Assembly (NCBI GenBank): GCA_021774445.1
Contig: JAJFJA010000074.1
Location: forward strand, 45,935-109,934
Length of the DNA stretch: 64,000 bases
Source: Alphaproteobacteria bacterium
GTDB lineage: Bacteria > Pseudomonadota > Alphaproteobacteria > UBA6615
Direction: 5' to 3'
Numbering within the stretch: the stretch's first letter is position 1; every line of letters begins with the position of its first letter. Position numbers and translations under genes: made by a program. The notes below the pieces were generated by a model, which saw only the letters and a program-made list of their open reading frames with translations, had not been told where the DNA came from and did no database searches. This document shows, one piece after another, positions 35,030 to 44,177 of this stretch.

Positions 35030-35623
35030 TCAAACTCTGGTCGAGAGCCAAATAGCCAGGCGGGTGCCGTCCTTGATGGCGCGGCTGAGCAGCGGGTAGC
35101 CCGGTGCTGCCTCCGCATCATGGGCGAGGCCGGTGTCGCGGTGCGCCAATTCGTCACGGCGAAAGCGGCGGATGGTGTCCTTGAGATCGTCCTCATCCCG
35201 GCCGAGCTTGGCTTCCTGTCCGGCATAGTGATCGCTGATGACCTCCTCGACCGCGACGGTGCAGGCCATGGCGGCTTTCTCGCCGAGCAAGGCGGTGCCG
35301 GCGCCGAGGGCGAAGCCGGCCAGATGCCAGAGCGGGGTCAAGACGGTGGGGCGGACGCGGCGCTCGACGATCAGCTTGTTGAAGGTCTCGAGATGGTGCT
35401 GCTCCTGTTCGGCCATCTCGCGGATGGCGGTGCCGACGGGGCGGTCGCCAAGCACGGCAAGCTGGCCTTCGTAAATCCGCTTGGCGCCATATTCGCCGGC
35501 CTGGTCGACGCGGATCATCTGGCCGATCAGAGTTTCGCGATCGGGGTCGCCGGGCAGGCGATCCTGCGCCGTCAGGGTCGGGCCGGATCGGTCCCGAGGT
35601 TGATCGTCAGGCGGTTGCGACAT
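35030..35623 (-). CDS. coq7: COQ7-type demethoxyubiquinone hydroxylase
   Basis: A 197-residue di-iron carboxylate enzyme for a late hydroxylation in ubiquinone synthesis. Ligands are visible in order: the Glu of DQAGEYGAKRIY, ExxH in MAEQEQHH, the Glu of AVEEVISDHY and the ExxH in RDELAHRD. The N-terminal 30 residues are polar and variable. The ATG at 35623 overlaps the dsbB end by 17 bases. Confidence 0.94.
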   Translation of the reverse strand: MSQPPDDQPRDRSGPTLTAQDRLPGDPDRETLIGQMIRVDQAGEYGAKRIYEGQLAVLGDRPVGTAIREMAEQEQHHLETFNKLIVERRVRPTVLTPLWHLAGFALGAGTALLGEKAAMACTVAVEEVISDHYAGQEAKLGRDEDDLKDTIRRFRRDELAHRDTGLAHDAEAAPGYPLLSRAIKDGTRLAIWLSTRV

Positions 35624-36140
35624 GGCGGACTCCGAGAAAGCGGCGCGCGGCGACAAGCGCGGCGACGGCGAAGGTCACCGAGGCCAGAAAATTGTAGCCG
35701 GCCATGGAGATACCGAACAAGGACCAGGGTACCTCGTCGCAGCGCACGACCGGGGTGGCCAGGAGCTGGGCCTTGAATTCCTCGAAGCTGAGGCTGGGGT
35801 CGATGTTGCCGCCACAACCGGACAGGCCCTGCCACCAATGCTGTTCGACGCCGACGTGAAACAGAGCGACCGCGGCGCCGCCGGCAAAGGCCAGGCTGCA
35901 AAGGCCGACGGCGATGGCCAAGCCGCGCCGGCCCAGGGTGCCGGCAAGGGGCAGGGCAATGACCGACAGGGCGATGGTCACGGCATAGGGGATGCGCTGA
36001 TAGATACACAGGGCGCAAGGCGCCAGACCGCCGAGATATTGGAAGGCCAAGGCGCCTCCCAGCATGGCGACACTGGCCAACAGTATCAGGGCCGGGGCGA
36101 GCCGCGGGCGCTCAACGAGTCGCGCTTGCATGGTGGTCAT
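35607..36140 (-). CDS. dsbB: Disulfide bond formation protein DsbB
   Basis: A 177-residue inner-membrane protein with four predicted helices. The first redox pair is CALC in GGLAPCALCIYQRIPY (about residues 42-45), and the second pair is SGCGG and VRCDE (about 108 and 134) in the periplasmic loop. DsbB reoxidises DsbA using quinone. It is coupled with coq7, a quinone synthesis gene, by a short overlap. Confidence 0.9.
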   Translation of the reverse strand: MTTMQARLVERPRLAPALILLASVAMLGGALAFQYLGGLAPCALCIYQRIPYAVTIALSVIALPLAGTLGRRGLAIAVGLCSLAFAGGAAVALFHVGVEQHWWQGLSGCGGNIDPSLSFEEFKAQLLATPVVRCDEVPWSLFGISMAGYNFLASVTFAVAALVAARRFLGVRHVATA

Positions 36141-36207
36141 TTAGGTGCCGGACCGTGGGCTTGACAAGGGCCTGCGGCATTGTGCGCCGGTCGCGGGCGC
36201 GGCCGGT

Positions 36208-36795
36208 CTAGAAGACGTAGCGCAAGGCAATGAAACCGCCGAATAGCATGATGAAGAAGACAATCGTCAGCTTGCCCAGGTGGCGCTCGATGAAGCGCCG
36301 GATGGGCTCGCCGAAATACCACAGCAAGCCGGCGACGAGGAAAAATCGGACGCCGCGGGACAGCAACGACGCGATGCCGAACTGGAAGATATCAAGCTGG
36401 GTGACGCCGCTGGCGATGGTGATGACCTTATAGGGGAAGGGGGTGACGCCGAAGAAAGCGACGATCCAAGCGCCCCAGCGGTTATAGGCCTCGGCGAATT
36501 CGAGGAATTTGTCGGTGTAGTGATAGAAGTCGAGGATCGGCTGGCCGACGGTGTCGAACAGGGCGAAGCCGATGCCATAACCGGCGAAACCGCCGAGGAC
36601 AGAAGCCACGGTGCAGACGCCGGCAAACAGCCATGCCTTGTGGCGGGCGGCGAGCACCATGGGGATCAGCATGACATCCGGAGGCACCGCGAAGACCGAG
36701 CTTTCGGCGAAGGCAACGGCCGCCAAGGCCCACAACGCCCAGGGGCGGCCGGCGAGGCCCATGGTCCAGTCGTAAAGCGAGCGCAGGATGGCCAA
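36208..36795 (-). CDS. YqaA-family (VTT/DedA-like) membrane protein
   Basis: About 195 residues with several membrane helices and family features FAESSVFAVPPDVMLIPMVLA near the N-terminus (written here in parts) and FFGVTPFPYKVITIASG. YqaA proteins belong to the SNARE-associated/DedA superfamily; function is unknown, possibly lipid transport. The start is uncertain: a TTG at 36795 matches the usual family N-terminus (LRSLYDW), whereas the frame stays open to a TTG at 36840. Confidence 0.82.
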   Translation of the reverse strand: MAILRSLYDWTMGLAGRPWALWALAAVAFAESSVFAVPPDVMLIPMVLAARHKAWLFAGVCTVASVLGGFAGYGIGFALFDTVGQPILDFYHYTDKFLEFAEAYNRWGAWIVAFFGVTPFPYKVITIASGVTQLDIFQFGIASLLSRGVRFFLVAGLLWYFGEPIRRFIERHLGKLTIVFFIMLFGGFIALRYVF

Positions 36796-36979
36796 TGTGC
36801 CGGGAGCCTTGGTCAGCGGGGATCGTGGAAATCCGGGCAATAACAGGTGTTGCGGATGCTGGCAATCGGCCGGATGGGATAGCGGCCGCCGCGCCGCGTT
36901 GCTAGGAGGTTGACCGGCGTCCCGAAAGACGCTCTTTTACCGGCGGCCGGCCAGCGGAAAAACGGGTCGCGGCGGTCAA

Positions 36980-37066
36980 GCGGGTGTGGCGGAATTGGTA
37001 GACGCGCCAGACTCAAAATCTGGTTTCCGCAAGGAAGTGGGAGTTCGAGTCTCCCCACCCGCACCA
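36980..37066 (+). tRNA. tRNA-Leu (anticodon CAA)
   Basis: The 87-base sequence folds as a leucine tRNA with a long variable arm. Acceptor arms GCGGGTG and CACCCGC pair; the anticodon stem ccaga/tctgg encloses the loop ctcaaaa with anticodon CAA, reading UUG. The T arm contains GTTCGAGTC. The 3' CCA is encoded. It lies at the left edge of a block of accessory-looking genes, and tRNA genes are common integration sites, but I found no repeat of its 3' end or any integrase. Confidence 0.95.
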
Positions 37067-37251
37067 GTCAGATCAAAGGGTGGCTCCGCCTTATCGGCGG
37101 CCAGATGGGCACGCGATTGGCTCGATCACTGTCGCTAATGGTCAAGCGCCATAACTAATGATTAATCAGATCATGGTAACGCGAGCGGCCTGCTTAAGTA
37201 AGGTTACTCCTAGCGATGGCCGGGGTCGCCGACAGGACACGGAAGACAGCG

Positions 37252-39144
37252 ATGGCCCACTTTAATGCGTGCTTCCGAAGCGACCGCGGAACGGTCGCTC
37301 GCTTTCGGGATATTGTCGACGGCTTGGCTCGCAGAGGTCGCATCGCAAGGCTGAAGAGTGCGGCCGGAACCATCGCTACGGCGACAGTCTGGGAAGCGGA
37401 CAAGGCAATACCAGATGTTCTGATCGAGGCCGACGGTTCCTGGCTGTTGATCGTTGGGACGCCGCTGCTATCCGCGCAAATGCGGGCAGATTGCGACCGA
37501 CCGGGCTTCCTGCGTGGTTTCCTCAGTGATCCGGCCCGCTCCATTCGGACCCATCTCGATGGCAGCTTCGCGCTCATCGCCTATGACGGCGCCAATCAGC
37601 GGGTCATCGCAGCCTCGGATTACAATCGGACGGTTCCGGTATTCTATGCCGTGAGACCGACCGGCGCCTATTTCTGCGGGTCGGAACTCGCGCTGGCGAA
37701 GATGCTGCAGGCCGAGATTGATCCCGAGGGGTTTGCGCAAACGATCCATCTCGCGACGCCGTGGGGCACCCGCACGCGATTTGCCGGCATCTCGGTGCTT
37801 TCGCCGGCATCAATCCTGACCATCGATGCAAACCTCGCCGCGAACGAGGTGCCGTATTGGCGGCCGCAGGAAGAAACCGTGTGGCAGGGTGGGCTTGACC
37901 GGATCATGGACCAATGGTCGCCGTTGGTGGCGCGCGCAGTCGAGCGTTTTCAACAATATAGGGGCGCCCGAGATTTCCTGACAGATTTCACGGCCGGCGA
38001 GGATTCCCGCCTGGTCCTGGCACAGTGCCATGCACTGGGCGACGATTACCGTGCCCATGTCGGCGGCTTCTCCGGGGACATGGACGTCAAGGTCGCCGAA
38101 CATGCCGCAAAAGAGGTCGGGTTCGCGCTTGACGTAACCCCCTATAGCCTGATCGAGCCGGCACAGGTCAAGGCGCATGCCGAGGATATTGTGCTGGGGT
38201 CCGACGGCTACGCGAATTTCTTTACGGCGTGTATTCTCTTCGCCACAGAGTCGAAGGACGAAACATATGATCGAGCCGCCATTAAGTTGAGCGGCATGCC
38301 GGGTGGAGAGGCGTTCCGGGGGTCCTATTACTATCGGGCGAAGCTGCTCTTCCCGTCGCTAAGCGGTCATTTCGAACCGCGGTTCTTCACGCGGTTGAAA
38401 TACCTCTTGGACTGCCACCGCGGACTGCTCAAATTTCCGGACGAGGCGTTTTTGGCAGGCGTCCATGGCGCCATCGACGCGGCGTTGCAGGAGGTGAAGT
38501 CCTGCCCCGACGGGACGCAAGTCGATCACTTGCTGCGAATGTTCCAGACGTGCTCCTGGGGCATGATCAACCGCAGTCCCGCCTACCTGCCGCTCGCTAC
38601 GGCGGACCTGACCCGGTCGATCTACTGCTTGCCGCCGGGCGTCAAGAAGCGCGGCGCACTGACCAAGGCGCTTACAGAGCGCCTTTGCCCCGCGGTTGCG
38701 TGGATCAAGACGCAGAACGGGGTGCCGACCGTGCGACGGACCGTACTCCGGTCGCCGTTGTTCCTGCCCGAGTACCTCGCCAGCCTGTCCGCCGTCGTGC
38801 GGGGATTTAACCGTCGGGTGTTGAAATTGAACCAGAGCGGCCGCTCGCTGGCGCGGCATCTGCGCCTCGACTACAATAGGAGCGTCTTCCAGACGCTGTT
38901 CAATGACGAGCCCTATCGGGCGATGTGGCAGTCCGCCGAGGCCATGAAGACCGGACACCTCTATGATCCGGTCGCCCTGAACGACATCCTCGACAGCGCG
39001 CGTGAGGGCCAATGCCGGTCGCTGAACCTGCTGTCGCGGATTATCAGCCAGGAACTGGCTTATCGGTGGGTCTGTAGCGGCGATACCAATCCGGGGTTGA
39101 AAGACGAGTTGCGGTCGAGAACCTTGTCGGACGTCTACCGCTAA
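37252..39144 (+). CDS. Asparagine synthase-like protein lacking the glutaminase cysteine
   Basis: A 630-residue protein with the two-domain layout of class B asparagine synthetases. The N-terminal glutaminase-like half has no cysteine at position 2 (MAHFNACF), so it cannot use glutamine in the usual way. The C-terminal half has a PP-loop-like TAGEDSRLVLAQ (about residue 247), a variant of SGGxDS. Proteins of this type form amide or ATP-activated bonds in secondary metabolite, lasso peptide or surface glycan pathways; the product here is unknown. ATG 37252 is preferred because ggaag lies about 7 bases upstream; ATG 37216 is possible. Confidence 0.7.
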   Translation: MAHFNACFRSDRGTVARFRDIVDGLARRGRIARLKSAAGTIATATVWEADKAIPDVLIEADGSWLLIVGTPLLSAQMRADCDRPGFLRGFLSDPARSIRTHLDGSFALIAYDGANQRVIAASDYNRTVPVFYAVRPTGAYFCGSELALAKMLQAEIDPEGFAQTIHLATPWGTRTRFAGISVLSPASILTIDANLAANEVPYWRPQEETVWQGGLDRIMDQWSPLVARAVERFQQYRGARDFLTDFTAGEDSRLVLAQCHALGDDYRAHVGGFSGDMDVKVAEHAAKEVGFALDVTPYSLIEPAQVKAHAEDIVLGSDGYANFFTACILFATESKDETYDRAAIKLSGMPGGEAFRGSYYYRAKLLFPSLSGHFEPRFFTRLKYLLDCHRGLLKFPDEAFLAGVHGAIDAALQEVKSCPDGTQVDHLLRMFQTCSWGMINRSPAYLPLATADLTRSIYCLPPGVKKRGALTKALTERLCPAVAWIKTQNGVPTVRRTVLRSPLFLPEYLASLSAVVRGFNRRVLKLNQSGRSLARHLRLDYNRSVFQTLFNDEPYRAMWQSAEAMKTGHLYDPVALNDILDSAREGQCRSLNLLSRIISQELAYRWVCSGDTNPGLKDELRSRTLSDVYR

Positions 39145-39162
39145 ATATCCCGTACCGTCCTT

Positions 39163-39185
39163 GCCGGCCGCCATTGGCGCCGGCC
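39163..39185. terminator. GC-rich stem-loop between convergent genes
   Basis: GCCGGCCGCC-att-GGCGCCGGCC pairs with one bulge between the convergent asparagine synthase-like and EamA genes. There is no T-run. Function as a bidirectional transcription end is inferred from position. Confidence 0.35.
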
Positions 39186-39187
39186 GA

Positions 39188-40120
39188 TCACGCCGGCGGC
39201 GCCGTTTTGATCGCGGTGGTTGCGGCCGCTGACGTGGCGCGGATCCGCCTTTCGCGCCAGGCGATATAGATCGTGCTGGTGAAGATCACGGTGGCGCCAA
39301 TCCAGACCCAGACGTCCGGGGCCTCGGCGAAGAAAACAAATCCGATGGCCGCGGTCCATATGAGCTTGGTGAACTCCAAGGGCATGAGGGCGCTGGTGTC
39401 GGCCCGGCGGAAAGCTTCCCCCATGCACAGGTGGCCTATGGTTCCGAGGATGCCGAGGAACGGCAATATCAACCATTGCTCCAGGGTCGGCCACTGCCAG
39501 ACGAACAACGCCGGCAGCAGGGACACAGGCGTCAGCAGAACCATCGCTATGGCGGTTATGTCCACCGCCGACTCAGTGCGCGACAGGAGCTTGATGATAA
39601 TGATGCTGAGCGCCCAGGCGACCGCCGACCCCAAAGCCATCAATGAGCCGGCGTCGAGTGCCTGAAACCCCGGGCGCAGGATGAGCAGCGTACCGACGAA
39701 ACCAAACCCCAATGCCATCCAGCGCCGGCCGCGCACGCGTTCGTGCAGGATGACGATGGCGAACAACGTCGCGAACAGAGGTGCGGCAAATCCCAGTGAC
39801 ACGACTTGCGCCAATGGCGCCAGCGTCACGGCTGAAAAGAACAGCAACATGGCGGTGATATTCGTCATCAGCCGCAAGCCGTGCAGCCCGTAGTTCCGGG
39901 TGCGAAATGGCCTGAGACCGATGGACCACAGCCAGGGTGTCAGAGCGATCAAGCCGAACAGATTGCGGAAAAACACGACCTCGAATGGATGCAGTTCGGT
40001 GGTGAGCACACGAATGAGCCCGGCCATCGCCGAGGCGCCTAAGGTGGCAGCAATCATGAGCAGCGGCGGCGTCATGCGGGCGCTAGGCGATCCGATGCGC
40101 TGCTTCGACAGTCGTTCCAA
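39188..40120 (-). CDS. EamA/DMT-family transporter
   Basis: A 310-residue membrane protein with ten predicted helices in two EamA repeats. Family features are FFRNLFGLIALTPW in the first half and EFTKLIWTAAIGFVFFAEAP in the second. Members export amino acids, nucleotide sugars or metabolites; the substrate cannot be read from sequence. The start appears to be a TTG at 40120 with aggaagga six bases upstream. Confidence 0.87.
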   Translation of the reverse strand: MERLSKQRIGSPSARMTPPLLMIAATLGASAMAGLIRVLTTELHPFEVVFFRNLFGLIALTPWLWSIGLRPFRTRNYGLHGLRLMTNITAMLLFFSAVTLAPLAQVVSLGFAAPLFATLFAIVILHERVRGRRWMALGFGFVGTLLILRPGFQALDAGSLMALGSAVAWALSIIIIKLLSRTESAVDITAIAMVLLTPVSLLPALFVWQWPTLEQWLILPFLGILGTIGHLCMGEAFRRADTSALMPLEFTKLIWTAAIGFVFFAEAPDVWVWIGATVIFTSTIYIAWRERRIRATSAAATTAIKTAPPA

Positions 40121-40372
40121 ACGCCGTCCTTCCTATGACGCCGGCTCTGGGCCGGACTTGTGCTTGCGGGTACGGCCGTGTCCGCCATCTCGCGAGCGCT
40201 GTATGTTGCCGGTGGCGCTGACTTTAGCAGACTTTACCTGTCGCCATGCGCAGCTTTGGCGGAACGCGGGCGTGGCGGCGCCGGCGGGTGAAAATTGTCG
40301 TGCAAGCGCGCCGAGAATGGATAACCCTATGGTTGCCGATGCCGCCCCTGGGAACAGTTAAAGGGTGCCGAT

Positions 40373-41188
40373 ATGCCTGATATTTTCCAGTTCATCGACG
40401 ACATCAATAGCGACAAGCAGTCCATGGTGGCCGAACGCTTGGAAAGCCGCGCGCAGATGGCGCAGTTCGCGGCAATCCGGGAGCGTTATTTCGACAAGAT
40501 CGGATTGCCGGCCAAGGGGAGCATCCACGAACTTGGCTGCGGGACCGGGGCGGTTTGCCGAGCGATCGCATTGCGACCAGGTTTTGCCGGCACCGTGGTC
40601 GGATCAGACCTGTCGGCGAGTCTGATCGAAACGGCAAACGAAATCACGGCGAAAACCGATCTTCGCAATATCCGCTTCTATCAGGCCGACGGTCAGGGCA
40701 GCGATCTGCACGATGCGCAGTACGATCTGGTGATCGCGCACACCGTGATCAGCCATGTCGCCAGCCCCGCCGCCTTCCTTGGTGAAGCCATCCGGCTCGC
40801 CAAACCAGGCGGCAGGATCGTCATACACGACGGCGATTATGCGTCTTTGACGTTTGACACCGGCAGGCCGGAACTCGACCGGAAAATGCCCGAGCTGATT
40901 TTGCAAGCGGTGGTTGCCAATCGCTTCGTCATGCGTGAGTTGCCGCGTCTTTTCCAACAGTCCGATATCAGCATTACGCACGCAATTGGCGATGTCGTTC
41001 TCGAAACCGGCAACGGCGAGTATTTTCCCGGTCTCGCGAAAAGTTACTGTCCGATCGCCGCCGACAATGGCTTCGTCGAGGCGACGGAGGTCGAGGACTG
41101 GTTGAACGCGATCGATCACGCAATGTCGGAAAACGTGTTTTTCGGCGCCTGCAATTTCGTGACCTATTGCGCTTCCAAACCGGGCTAG
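40373..41188 (+). CDS. Class I SAM-dependent methyltransferase
   Basis: A 271-residue methyltransferase. Motif I is IHELGCGTGAVCRAIA (about residues 48-63), motif II VVGSDLSASLIE, motif IV DLVIAHTVISHV, and the post-motif RLAKPGGRIVIHDGD. The C-terminal part is a small lid domain. Substrate unknown; ubiquinone/arsenite-type methyltransferases have similar cores. Shine-Dalgarno aaaggg precedes the ATG. It follows the divergent EamA gene with a 252 bp spacer in which I see nothing to assign. Confidence 0.85.
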   Translation: MPDIFQFIDDINSDKQSMVAERLESRAQMAQFAAIRERYFDKIGLPAKGSIHELGCGTGAVCRAIALRPGFAGTVVGSDLSASLIETANEITAKTDLRNIRFYQADGQGSDLHDAQYDLVIAHTVISHVASPAAFLGEAIRLAKPGGRIVIHDGDYASLTFDTGRPELDRKMPELILQAVVANRFVMRELPRLFQQSDISITHAIGDVVLETGNGEYFPGLAKSYCPIAADNGFVEATEVEDWLNAIDHAMSENVFFGACNFVTYCASKPG

Positions 41189-41340
41189 GCGGCACCCGCT
41201 CGTCGTCCCGGATCTTTGCCTCCCACGGAAGAGTGTCTTCCGCCGCGCTATACTAATGATACCACATGCCCCATGATGAGCGGCAGTGAGGCGAAAATGT
41301 TTCGACTCAGACAATCGTTCCATGAGAGGGGGATCGTTGC

Positions 41341-41670
41341 ATGGAAGATCTTAAGGCCCATTGGGGCAAATATGTAAAAGGCGGCATCGGTGGCGCCATC
41401 TTGATTCTTATCGTCGGCTTTGCGTTTGGGCCGCTGACGACCAACGGCAATGCCACTCAACTGGTGTCCACGGCGGTCGCCGATCGGGATATCAGCTACT
41501 GTGTCGCCAACGCGCTGAAACTCGTTGACGCCGGCGTTGAAGCGGTGCCAACGTCGAGCACAGAGCGGACAGATCTCGCGAAGGCTTCGTTCGCGAGCCT
41601 GCTGCCTGACGTCACAATGGGCAATACGTTATTCAGAAATTGCTCACGGGCTTTCCCGAAGGATTTCTGA
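41341..41670 (+). CDS. Small membrane-anchored hypothetical protein
   Basis: A 109-residue protein with one membrane segment (GGAILILIVGFAFGPL, residues about 17-32) near the N-terminus and a predicted exported helical domain with two cysteines (SYCVANALKLVDAG and RNCSRAFP). I do not recognise it. A strong Shine-Dalgarno (gaggggga) precedes the ATG, and the codon pattern is coding-like. It could be an orphan of the accessory block. Confidence 0.65.
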   Translation: MEDLKAHWGKYVKGGIGGAILILIVGFAFGPLTTNGNATQLVSTAVADRDISYCVANALKLVDAGVEAVPTSSTERTDLAKASFASLLPDVTMGNTLFRNCSRAFPKDF

Positions 41671-41801
41671 GCGACAGATCCAGCTACGGGCGGTGATGAC
41701 TGATAAGCCAAGGCCATCGGTCGCCGCCCGCTCCTACTCTCTGGCCGGCGGCGTGCGGCATCATCCTTACCAAGATGGGGGCACTGGCGCCCGTACGGCA
41801 A

Positions 41802-42599
41802 TCAGGGTGTAACGATACGGGTGTTCACGATCTCGCCGTCGTCGGTGCGAAACACGACGGTCGAGTAAACTCGGGTCACCGAGTAGACGACTAGGTAGCG
41901 CCCGACCAGGTAGGGGTCCGCGTGCAAGGCGTAGGGGGCGGTATAGATGGCATGCCCTTGGGGGATGCGGAAGGCCGAGAGCAGATACTCGTCACTCTCG
42001 GCCCGGCCGAGCAGGATATGCCCGGTTGCGCCCTCCTCCAGCGGCATGTGCAGGTGCGGCCGGTCGTGGTACTCGATGAAGCTGCCGCCACCCCGGCCCG
42101 CGACCTGTAGGTAGTCGGCGACGTAGGCCGGGCCGATGTTCATCACCGTGACCGGCAGGTTCTGGTCGGCCTCAAACTCCACCGCGTCGCCCACGGCCAG
42201 CAGGCGGGCGCCGTAGAACGCCAGTGCCGCGGCGGTCGTCGGCGCCTGCGGTATGGCCAGCGTCGCGTCCGGCAAGGTCAAGATGCCGAGGCCGCCGAGA
42301 ATGTTGGCCTTGGCCGATGCGACTTCCTCGGTCCGGCTCCAATGGCCGCAGATGCGCACATGCGGCGGCGGCGGCCCCGAGCTTTTTGGCGATGGGGTCG
42401 GCCTTGCCACTGCGTCGTCCCAGGGGGTCAGACGGTCGGTCTCGAGGCGGTAGCAAGCGCCGGGGGCGACATGCCCGATGATGTCCTCGGTGAACATATG
42501 GGACCCGGGATTGTCGCCGCGGCGGTCGACAACCAGCCGGTCGAGCGTGTCGCGGATGTCGTCCGGCAGCGCGTGCGCGTTTCGCAGGGGGTCCATCAT
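41802..42599 (-). CDS. Hypothetical protein with a cupin-like core
   Basis: A 265-residue protein I cannot assign. Residues about 175-225 read like two cupin motifs: RPHLHMPLEEGATGH (HxH followed by Glu) and FRIPQGHAIYTAPYALH (Pro-x-Gly with further His). Such motifs bind a metal in a beta-barrel. The N-terminal half has no recognisable motif. Candidate functions include dioxygenase, isomerase or sugar-binding roles; none is proven. The start is ATG 42599 or the next ATG. Confidence 0.6.
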   Translation of the reverse strand: MMDPLRNAHALPDDIRDTLDRLVVDRRGDNPGSHMFTEDIIGHVAPGACYRLETDRLTPWDDAVARPTPSPKSSGPPPPHVRICGHWSRTEEVASAKANILGGLGILTLPDATLAIPQAPTTAAALAFYGARLLAVGDAVEFEADQNLPVTVMNIGPAYVADYLQVAGRGGGSFIEYHDRPHLHMPLEEGATGHILLGRAESDEYLLSAFRIPQGHAIYTAPYALHADPYLVGRYLVVYSVTRVYSTVVFRTDDGEIVNTRIVTP

Positions 42600-42710
42600 C
42601 GGCCTGTTGCGGGGTTCTGCCTGCCTGAGGCTAACACATCAGCCGAATTGGCGCCGGACGTTTCCCGGGCGCCGTGATCCGGATCCGGGGCGCCCGCTCG
42701 GGGCAGAAGT

Positions 42711-43121
42711 TTATTTCGCGGCCGGTTGGTTGAGCTCGATCACGTTGCGGTCGGGATCGCGGACGAAGATCGCACGGGCGCCGCCGGGAAAATCGATCGG
42801 TCCCCCGGTGACGGACACGCCCGCTGCCGCCAAGCTGGCCAAGGCGCCCTCGATATCGGCGATCGACAAGGCCACGTGGGTGTAGCCGGGGTGTTTTACC
42901 GGCACATCCATCAGGATGTTGTCGGTTTTGCGGGACGCCGCGTTGAGGATGAGATTGATCTCAACGCCAGCGGGATGGGACAGAATCGCCACCGGTTCGG
43001 GCCCGACGGGTCCGATGACGAATTGGAAGCCGAGCTGCTCATAAAATGCACGCGCGCGGTCGAGGTCATGCACGCGAATGCCGATATGGGCCACGCCGGT
43101 GATCTCCAGTGTATTGCTCAT
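42711..43121 (-). CDS. VOC (glyoxalase/bleomycin resistance) superfamily protein
   Basis: A 136-residue protein made of two beta-alpha-beta-beta-beta modules. It begins GVAHIGIRVHDLDRARAFYE with a metal-ligand His, has HPAGVEINLIL in the first half and GYTHVALSIADIE in the second, and ends with the Glu of RDPDRNVIELNQP. The metal site therefore appears complete, as in glyoxalase I and related lyases. Substrate unknown. Shine-Dalgarno ggag precedes the ATG. Confidence 0.88.
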   Translation of the reverse strand: MSNTLEITGVAHIGIRVHDLDRARAFYEQLGFQFVIGPVGPEPVAILSHPAGVEINLILNAASRKTDNILMDVPVKHPGYTHVALSIADIEGALASLAAAGVSVTGGPIDFPGGARAIFVRDPDRNVIELNQPAAK

Positions 43122-43232
43122 CTTCGGTCTTCTCCTTCTGTTGCTGGCTCATATAGGCGCGGTCGGCAGATGACAAGGAGCGTTGGATTTCCTAGGCTTG
43201 GAGCCTCAGCAACGGACCCATGAGGCGAGATC

Positions 43233-44159
43233 ATGGTCAGCGCGGTGCACTATTGGAGCGGAGCCGGCAAGGTCAAGCTTGCCGCCGGGGACGTCGAGGC
43301 CCCCAAGATCAAGGACGACAAGAAGTTCACCTACGCCCTGGGGGTGATGAACAACGCCTTCCGGATCTTCCACGACGCGCGCCAGCTTATCTCCGGGGTC
43401 TCCGACGCGGCGGTAAAAAGGGCGATGACCGCCGATCTGGTCGATGTTGGGCGGACCGGTTGGGGCTGGGGAGTGAACGACCTCGAAGAGGCGTTCGCGC
43501 ATATCGCGGCCAATAACGGCAAGTGGAAGGACAACAACACCAGTACGATGGGCTGGTTTTCCAGCGACAAGATCGGCGGTGTCAGCCGGCACGCCGAGGT
43601 CGGCTATGTGCGGATTCCGATCTCGCTAGAGAACTTTCTCGACGCGCTGAACGCCAAGGCCAGCACTTTGAACACCAATCTCACAGCCCTGCGCCAGCAC
43701 GGTGCCGCGGTGGTGACGAAAGTGGCGACCAGTGTGGGGGATCAGGTCCTGCCGACGGTCGGGACGACGGAGTGGACAACCTTCGGGAACGGCATCAAAC
43801 AGGTCAACCGGGCCCATGACGGCATCAAAAGCATGCTGTGGCTGGCCGCCGTCCACGAGGAATCGACGATGCACACATCAAGCGAGAACCTTGGCAAGGT
43901 GCTCGGTGCGATCGGCAAGGTCCGGGGCGCGGTGGAGAATTTCGACAAGGCGTCAAAAGCCGGCTTCGGCACGGTCGAGGGCGTCGCCTTCTCGGCGATT
44001 GCCGAGGGGCTGGGCGCCATTCCGGTGCTCGGGGCGTACTATCAGGAGGCATTCCAGCTCATCCCCGGTATCACCGCCGGCATGACCAACATCGTGCAAC
44101 GCCGGGACGCGCTTGCCGCCAAGCTGGGCGTCGACCTGCGGATCCGTCTGGAATACTGA
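43233..44159 (+). CDS. Hypothetical protein, unassigned, mostly helical
   Basis: A 308-residue protein that I do not recognise. It has no signal peptide. The middle (residues about 140-230) is predicted helical with Ala, Asn and Thr, and the C-terminal part has a hydrophobic stretch (AIAEGLGAIPVLGAYYQEAF, about 255-274) that could cross or insert into a membrane. Aromatic WGWG (about 79) is conspicuous. Shine-Dalgarno gaggcgag precedes the ATG. Neighbours give no function. Possible roles, all speculative, include a secreted or pore-type effector. Confidence 0.7.
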   Translation: MVSAVHYWSGAGKVKLAAGDVEAPKIKDDKKFTYALGVMNNAFRIFHDARQLISGVSDAAVKRAMTADLVDVGRTGWGWGVNDLEEAFAHIAANNGKWKDNNTSTMGWFSSDKIGGVSRHAEVGYVRIPISLENFLDALNAKASTLNTNLTALRQHGAAVVTKVATSVGDQVLPTVGTTEWTTFGNGIKQVNRAHDGIKSMLWLAAVHEESTMHTSSENLGKVLGAIGKVRGAVENFDKASKAGFGTVEGVAFSAIAEGLGAIPVLGAYYQEAFQLIPGITAGMTNIVQRRDALAAKLGVDLRIRLEY

Positions 44160-44177
44160 CAAACCTGCACAAATCGG

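Noticed and set aside
36980..37066. tRNA-Leu as an integrated element attachment site
   Set aside because: No integrase, no phage genes and no second copy of the tRNA 3' end found in the window.
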